Assembly (NCBI GenBank): GCA_951799445.1
Contig: OX637290.1
Span: 26,530,987 to 26,594,986 of the forward strand
Length of the DNA: 64,000 nt
Source: Pseudisothecium myosuroides
Lineage: Eukaryota > Streptophyta > Bryopsida > Hypnales > Lembophyllaceae
Reading direction: 5' to 3'
The position numbers and the translations under genes were made by a program. A model generated the notes under the pieces. That model ran no database searches and had not been told where the DNA came from. It saw only the letters and a program-made list of their open reading frames with translations. Every line of letters starts with the position of its first letter. The first letter of the stretch is position 1. Below are positions 57,226-64,000 of this stretch, piece by piece.

Positions 57226-59099
57226 ATTAATTGCTAATGCATGTGAGTGATGCTTAGCTGAAGTTGATGAAAGAGTCCATGAGTGTCTAATTGCCATGAT
57301 TCTATTGTGAGAATTAACTTATTAACTAGTTGTCTAAGTGACAAACCATGTTTACGGTTATAATTATAATTGACTTTATAGTTGATCAATTTGAGTGAAC
57401 ACTATAAGTAATAGAATTGCGTGAGAATGCCTATATGTGTGACAAATATGTTATTAGCTAGTCGTTGGAGAATGTATTTACAATGAAATTTAAATTAAAT
57501 TACGTTTATTATTGTGCATATTAACAACTTGAGGATAATCTAATTGACAGATTGAATAATTGTGTACTTGTAATTGGGTTTCAGCTTAATTCTATTTAGT
57601 ATACATTGTCAGAGTTGTAAACCTAAAAGCTTCACTAGATAGGCTTATTAAGTTTGGTGAAAATTTTATTTGTGGTTTATATAACTTGATGAGTAGAAAG
57701 AGATGCATATGTTTGGGTAAATTGTTGGAACTGCAAAACGAGTGTAAGATTGTTCTAATCGGTTCTATAATAAGATAATTGTACCAAAAGAATTAACATG
57801 TGTAAGTGATTGCAATTTGTAAAGTGAATTAAGAATAATTGCTGATGAGTGAATATGGATCAATTTGCTAATTTGTAAATTGAATTATTCAACAAGTGAC
57901 TACTATATTATTAGACAATGATCATCAACCATAAAATTGAGAGATTGACAATTCAACATATTTCTAATATTGCTTCAAGTCAAATTGTATGGAAAAGAAT
58001 TATATAGTGTAATTGAATACCTAAAGTGTAGTTCAACTTGTGAGATTAAGCTATGATTTAGAACAAAAGCAAATTGTACATTGAGCAACAATAAAGTCAC
58101 GTAAGACAATTTGCTTGATACTAGGGGATTTGGAGAAAAGTTAGATAAGTTGTTGAGCTGAATTGTGGAGCAAAAAAATTGGTTGTTTTGAAGATTACTA
58201 CAAATTAACAAAAAAAAACTCTAACCTTTCATTCCTTGCGTATTGAAGCAAGTGGCTTAGTGTATCAATTTTCAATTGGCATACTAAATAGCAATTAGGC
58301 TAATTATAATAATTAGACACAACTTTAGGCTCTTGAAGCAAGAATTGACAAAATAAATAAATAAATAAATAAGTGAATAAATGAATAAATAAATTAAATA
58401 TATATAAATATATAAATATTATAGAGAGAGAAATTAGAATGTTCAATTTGATTAAATTGTAGCACATGTGCATTGAGGAATTGAGGTTAAATTCTTGAAA
58501 AGTTGCCGCAAACCAGTTCAATAGTATGTAAGATTGTAACAATATACATCTATCAAGAGCATTGGGGTTGGACAATTTATCTTGGCAACAAAAGTGATAT
58601 ACATGAAATTGTTAACAAATTATATGATAAACTTTGAATGAAGCCCTTACATATGAAACCTCAAATGAAGCCCTTGTATATGAAGAAACCTTGAATGAAG
58701 CAATTGATCTCTTATAAATACTAATATACATATTCCACATAGGTTGTTGTACCTCCTATCACCTTACTTTGGTATGAAGACCTTATCTTCTTGCCACCCC
58801 TCAAATACTTTGCAGCTTGTGAAGCTATGACAGAGACCTTTGCAAGGAGATTTCTTGAATTTAATATAAATTGATTTTCCAGAAGCCAAAATTGTTATAA
58901 ATTTGAAATGGATGCCAAACCCCTCTTTTCACTTTTAATTAATTTTTTGACTGGCCAACGATGGACTACAATAATTGAAAAATTTACAAAGTCAAGACTA
59001 ATGGCCATTGGTCACCCATGTAAAAACCTAAAAACCACCTCAACTTAGGACAATGCAGATTGCCTCAGACTTAAAACAATAAGAATCTTTTCTAAACAA
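57226..59099. other. No gene seen; contains an (AAAT)n microsatellite
   Basis: AT-rich DNA. The microsatellite lies at about 58351-58395, followed by a TATAAATA run to about 58425. No protein family was recognised between it and the TPX2 gene. Confidence 0.45.
58351..58395 (+). repeat. (AAAT)n microsatellite
   Basis: AAAT/AATA units with a few GTG interruptions. Confidence 0.9.
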
Positions 59100-60028
59100 A
59101 TGAAATGCTAACTCCACTGGTAAGTAGGGAAAATGCAGTTTTGAGAAAAGGTACGACTTCAAGAACCTTAATTTGAGTAGAGTCCTACAAAAGAGATTTG
59201 CAAGAAAGTTAAAAACACAGTTTCATTTGCAGCTGATGGATTTGGTGACAATATATGTTTCATTCCATTTGTTACACTAGCTGGAAGATTAAAAACTTCC
59301 TTACATTATTAGTCTACAAAATCCTCTAATAATAGCCCAAATGCTGATAAACCTGAGTCTGGAAAACTTCTCTTTAAGACTGAAGAATCATTCAAATGAT
59401 GTCAATGGGAGTGCTTGTATATGAGACGCCTCAAGAAATAACGATTACTAAATTCTGTGATCGCAGTGTGACTACCTGAAGGCAAATCAGTCTTCTTTAA
59501 CTTGCATCCCAGGAAGCCAGTTTCGCATACAAATCGAAAAGTGTATGTAGTAATAAGAACCATCTAAATGTGTTCAATGGTCAGGGTTTTTCATGGAGTT
59601 AGTGCTGTCATCGCTCCCTCAAAAGTGATTTCTTCAAAAATTGAGGGGATACTGGTTTCGTGGGCTCTTTTGTAGACCTGCACCAGAAAATATTCAAAGC
59701 ATCTGGTTAATGCTCTTCCAGAGATAAACTCCAACCAGTTTAGACGGTTGGCGGAAATGAAGAGCCTGTTCACAATGCTCTCACTTACTGCAGCTACATT
59801 AATCAACCAGGAATGAAGTAAAATACCAGTAATGAAAGCACAGATTCGAGAGACAACCTCTTCTGTTCTGAACGTTAAGCAAGAGTGAGATTGACACTTA
59901 CCGATGTGCACTCCCTCTTTTGTAAACAAAGATTATACTACGTATAAAGTATACGCATCTAACCGAGACTTCAGTCACAGAAGCAACTAGAACGACCAAT
60001 CACAAAAGCCATCATGGCCGACAACAAT
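59100..60028 (-). other. Downstream (3') region of the TPX2 gene
   Basis: Composition is like the gene above. A 112-codon minus frame (59591-59929) has no TPX2 or other recognisable features. The region probably contains the 3' untranslated sequence. I could not place a poly-A site. Confidence 0.4.
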
Positions 60029-63000
60029 CTACTTTTCCAGAAGCTCGCGGTGTCTGAGATAAGTTGGGTCAAAGAAAAGAGAAGCTGAATAGCATGTTTT
60101 TTCAACCTGTTGAGGTGAATCAGTGAGATGTTCATTCTCACTAAAACAAAATATGGCCTAAAAATCTGTACCTTAATGGCAAATGTGGTCGAGGAAATGC
60201 TGGCATTGGACGGGCTGTAGGTACCATTTCCCTCCTCATTGCCTTCAAGAATTTCTCCTCTTCTGCCTGAAAATTCAAAGTTCAGTTTGCTTTGGTTAAG
60301 CACATGATACCACAATCCAGTGAACAGCTCATTATGATAGAGGGTGACATAAACCAAGAAAGCTCTTGTAAGTATCTTTACATCTTTGTTACAATGGCCA
60401 GTAGCTAGAACAGTGATTGATCCTAACGATCACGGAGCACCCAAATATGAAACCGAATTTACCTTTCTTGCAGCTTCATATTTTTCCCGGTAGAGCTTGT
60501 ACTGCTTCTGCTTCTCCGCCACCTGTAGGAAGCAGGCAACCAAAAGTTTGAGCAGTTACCCTTAAACTTTTTTGTTAAATTTTTTTATTAAACTTCTCGA
60601 AGTTTAAGGGTATTTACCAAGATATCTGATAAGCAATAAAAGTGTTCTTAGATTCAAATATTAAAAAATCATCTCTGGATGCAAAAGAAAAAGTACTGCA
60701 TACGACGAATGTTATGTTGTTACCTTTTGCTCAAAATCTTCTCTCTCTATTGCACGTTGACCAACAAAGAAATTGAATTCTTCAATGACAGTAAGTGGTT
60801 TTCTTGGTCTCGTTGGCAAAGCAACCGGTACACTGCAATAACGCGGGACACTTGAGCTCTAGAAATACTTTCACTAATATGAAATCAAGGATGACAAAGA
60901 TAATTTAAATCTAGCACTTCTAAGGACAGATAGCACCAAAGAAAACAATACAGAGAACACAAGGATGCATGTCGTTTGTAATTGCATGTTAGTTCCATAT
61001 TCATATTGTGTGGGCTCATAAGAAAATGTCACAAGAATCGACCCTAACTATCAGATAACCGACTCTTCACAGGTTCTTTTGACAAAGTCATAGTCCTATT
61101 GTTCCTGTCCAATCCTTTCAATTAGTGGTAGGGTCCAGGTGCTTCAAAATTTGTAGTGGACTTGGCCAAAAACACATTTCTCACAATTGAAACGAAGCTC
61201 AGACAGAAACTGCGAGAGGTGCCAAAGGCAATACTTGGAGAGGTTGGGTTGAGCATGAAATTCTCTTAGTGCTTCCTCGATATGTTTAGCTTGCATCCGC
61301 TCTAGCATTAGCCGCTCTTGCTCTTGTTCGTGGAGCAGTAAGCTCTCCAAGTAGAAAGGTTCCGGCTTCGTGCATTCTTTGGGAACTGGTTTGGGAGGTA
61401 CCTGAAATAGGTAAATACATGGTATTCTCAGCTACCCGGTAATGTAACTGCCTAAGCATCTGCATAATAGTGTTTACCAAATGTCGGCAGTACATCTCCA
61501 ACACCACAGCAGCCTAACCTCTCAACCTCTCATATGCTTTTACGCAAAATTTCTTATGACGAATTTATAAATGAAAGGCGATACCATCGTTGTTCTGAAA
61601 CTCCTCATTAATGCACAAGTATTCTGGGAATATTTTTACCTCTGGAAATTCAGTGGTCCAAGGAAGAGGATTGGCTATGGGTATGCGGGCCTTTTCTTCC
61701 TCCTGCAGTTGTTGAATTCTCTCCTGGATTTCCCTCATCCCTTTTGCCAATCCTCGATCCTATTGGAAAAGCGTAAGTTTGTAAATCAGCTGATAAATCA
61801 ATGGACTCCATACTAACATCTTTTTTCAAGATATTGACATGCTTGTTAAAAGAATGAATAAACAAAAAAATTCACAATCAGTACAACTATATGATCAATA
61901 CAACTATATTATTAAAAGAACAATGCCCTAAAAAGATACCTTTGGACTCGGTTGAGAGGATGAAATAAAGCACTCACAGACAAACATCTTAATAACGAGC
62001 CTAACTTGAGAGTGAACCGGAAATAATGAGGTGTCTGAGCACGTTGGACAACAAAAACCATTGCCTTGTAAAGCAGGAACGAAGGTACCGATTGGAAGAG
62101 AATGCTTACGTCAGTAGAAAGATGAAATGGTTTCGGTATTGTCGGTTTTAACGCTGTTTCCTCTTTGTTTGGCTTGCTTAACGAAAGCTATCCATGCAAA
62201 AGAGCAGAACCCCAAAGATAAGCACCTCAATCAACAAATTCTAACCCATCAGACCTTACGATTTCAAAGATTCCAGATGATTCCCAAGCTGCACTTACTT
62301 TCTGTATTTGGTCGGCAAGTATGTCTGGATCACGTGAATGCGCTCGCTCATCGGTCCTGAAATGAAATTCCTACAATGAACAGATGAACTCAAACCCACT
62401 TAGAAATTAAGGCCAATAGCTCACGCATAAAATCTTGTCCCTACAGCTTGTGGATTAGTTAAAACAGACGTACTTGGGGCGCAGTAACCTCCCGTTTCTG
62501 ATTCCGAGGAACGCCAAGGTCGCCCTTGCTTTCAAAAATCTGCCGATACAGACCACGAAATTGGGTTCGAACATCAAAATCACCTTATGCTGCATTCTTG
62601 CTAAAACAATATCAGTTACCAGTACCTTGATTCTCCACTACCCTCTATATTAGAAATTTGGACCTCATTTAGTTTAAAGTGTCAGTGCGGACAGCATAAA
62701 GGGGGTAGCTTCAATTAGATAAGACGTCAAAGGAAAAATCCACAATGTACTCACCATCTTGTTGAGTGGACGTGCTTTGAACTTGGGTATCTTTGCAAGC
62801 TCCTCTGCTTCTAGCTCTTCTCTACTCTTCACCCTGCAAATTATTCAAGTATCAAGTCTATTCTCCATGGAAAGATCGGGTGATTCATTGTTGGACATGA
62901 GGGTAAAACCTAATATCAATCTTGTTGCTACTAGATGCAGACATTAAAGGTTCAATCCATATAGGGAGCTTGTTCGTACGTAGAAGGTCGCACACGGTTA

Positions 63001-63931
63001 GCTGTTTCAAGCTGCGGTGGACGCTGTTTCAGGTCTTTTGGCTTTGGCACTTCCTCCTGCACATGATTAAACTCATGTAAGCACACTATAGGATATGAAA
63101 ATACCTGGAAAAAGAATTGACGATGAGCTCTTCACTTTCAAACTCGAAAAATTTCAGGGCGCGTACCAAGGTAGAGAGCGTATCAGCAGATGAGGAAGCT
63201 GATGAGCTTGCATGATGTTGAGCTCGATCCATAGTATGTAAGTGAAACTCCTAATGACGAAAATAAATAACTATGAGGCATCAATGTTATAATGGAACGC
63301 GTCAGAAAAAAAAGCGAAATATTATTTAGAAAATGAACAAGAGTTTCTTGGAACTCTAGCAAGTTCGTAAGCACACCAAAAATTTGGACACTTTAAAAAG
63401 AATATTCACTAGTAATCAAACCCTACAGGGGCTTCCGATTTCCAGATTTCCAAGTCCCTTCAGATGGTTGACAATCACCTGAAATTCTTGTACGTGAGGA
63501 GTCGACTTCGTAAAAGTGGGCAACGCAGGTGCCTCCAGAATCTGATACCATGATGATCATTAAAAAATCAATCGTTTACGAGTTCAGAACAAAAGTTTTA
63601 GAACGCGTCTCGCAAAATCGTTTGCTTATATAGCAAAGAAGCTTAGAAAATATTCGCAACAAAGGAACCTTGCAGCTCAATAAAGATTTGTAACATACTA
63701 TAGGTATTGCATTGCCTACAACAACTAGAATCTTGAATGATTGTAACAGCTAATCGGCACCAAATACCCATAAAGAATATTTATATAAAAATATAGGACT
63801 ACAGCGTTTCTAGTGACAGACAAAAGAAAACTTATCACTTTGGGACATTCACCTTCTTTGGTAGTGGACGAGCCTTGAACTTGGGAATCTTAGCTAACAT
63901 TTCCTCCTCAAGTTCTGCTGCACTTTTGACC
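60029..63931 (-). CDS. TPX2: TPX2 (targeting protein for Xklp2), C-terminal part, 14 exons, 5' end beyond the window
   Basis: Microtubule-associated spindle assembly factor; in plants and animals it nucleates microtubules and activates and targets Aurora kinase in a Ran-dependent way. Exons in transcript order: 63853-63931, 63479-63541, 63167-63250, 62980-63056, 62755-62833, 62474-62539, 62299-62370, 62110-62187, 61640-61759, 61235-61401, 60724-60832, 60463-60522, 60172-60266, 60029-60053. All have GT-AG borders and all phases agree, giving 390 residues in the window. Key stretches: KIPKFKARPLPKK (about 14-26), QEFHLHTMDRA (47-57), KIPKFKARPLNK (115-126), IFESKGDLGVPRN (128-140), QEFHFRTDERA (149-159), KPTIPKPFHLSTD (187-199), PLPWTTEFPEVPPKP (230-244), KPLTVIEEFNFF (about 307-318), a charged helix with YREKYEAARKAEEEKFLK, and MVPTARPMPAF (366-376). 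This order matches the central and C-terminal TPX2 domains of plant TPX2. The first exon lies outside. The end is unusual: a 25-nt last exon (HRELLEK, stop) replaces the longer basic tail of other plant TPX2 proteins. Confidence 0.93.
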
Positions 63932-64000
63932 CTGTGGAGTATATCCAATGGCGTCAACATTCAGTATAATTTGATAAAAAGTGCGATGAAAAGACCCAAT
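63932..64000 (-). other. TPX2: TPX2 intron (continues past the window)
   Basis: CTCCACAG immediately before the exon at 63931 is the acceptor. The preceding exon is not in the window. Confidence 0.8.

Noticed and set aside
59591..59929. 112-codon minus-strand frame downstream of TPX2
   Set aside because: No TPX2-like motif and no phase-compatible acceptor joins it to the gene; most likely 3' untranslated or intergenic.
63541..63551. TGGTATCAG, resembling the tRNA-Met primer-binding site of LTR retrotransposons (minus strand)
   Set aside because: It is the acceptor side of a TPX2 intron, with exon codons beginning immediately after CAG.
1..64000. CRISPR arrays, bacterial operons, tRNA or rRNA genes
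   Set aside because: No regularly spaced short repeats with unique spacers, no ribosome-binding or operon structure, and no convincing tRNA cloverleaf or rRNA segment was seen. The window is eukaryotic.

Overview
This is a strongly AT-rich nuclear window from a eukaryote of the green plant lineage. The one protein gene recognised with confidence is the 3' part of a plant-type TPX2 (spindle assembly factor) gene on the minus strand at the right edge (60029-63931, continuing past 64000). It has small GT-AG introns and plant-style TPX2 repeats. The rest is long AT-rich sequence full of nested, mostly non-coding DNA transposons. A decayed Tc1-like DD34E transposase is present; as I recall, this lineage is uncommon in plants but reported from mosses. 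A streptophyte, perhaps non-flowering, is plausible, but the window does not fix the species.

Layout. 1-1.6 kb holds a composite foldback element. 2.3-13.3 kb is dominated by a roughly 0.9 kb repeat (family A) that recurs in both orientations across the window. It is bounded by TTAA and CCCCTAAAG-type inverted ends. A dense nest of TIR elements at 4.37-6.95 kb lies within this stretch. 13.9-22.3 kb and 41.4-48.3 kb hold a second mosaic of dispersed repeats (families B and E) in opposite orientations. The second block contains an exon-like open segment (43147-43306) and two minisatellites. 22.7-28.8 kb carries further TIR elements (family C, a Tourist-like MITE, a CACTA-like hairpin). 28.85-31.6 kb is an island of more balanced base composition with no recognisable gene. 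35-41 kb is low-complexity AT-rich DNA with a decayed, charged coding remnant of unknown family. 51.4-55.3 kb holds family D, two copies of a small CATTAG-ended MITE (one inside the Tc1 pseudogene) and a second family C copy. 57.0 kb carries a near-perfect CACTA-ended hairpin with a 3-bp target duplication.

The genes do not form an operon or visible pathway. The useful biology is (i) the TPX2 gene model and (ii) a readable history of insertions, because several elements landed in duplicated sequence whose sister copy preserves the empty site. All calls were made by eye from the sequence. Boundaries of repeats without a stated target duplication are approximate. Most short open frames in the AT-rich part look like chance.
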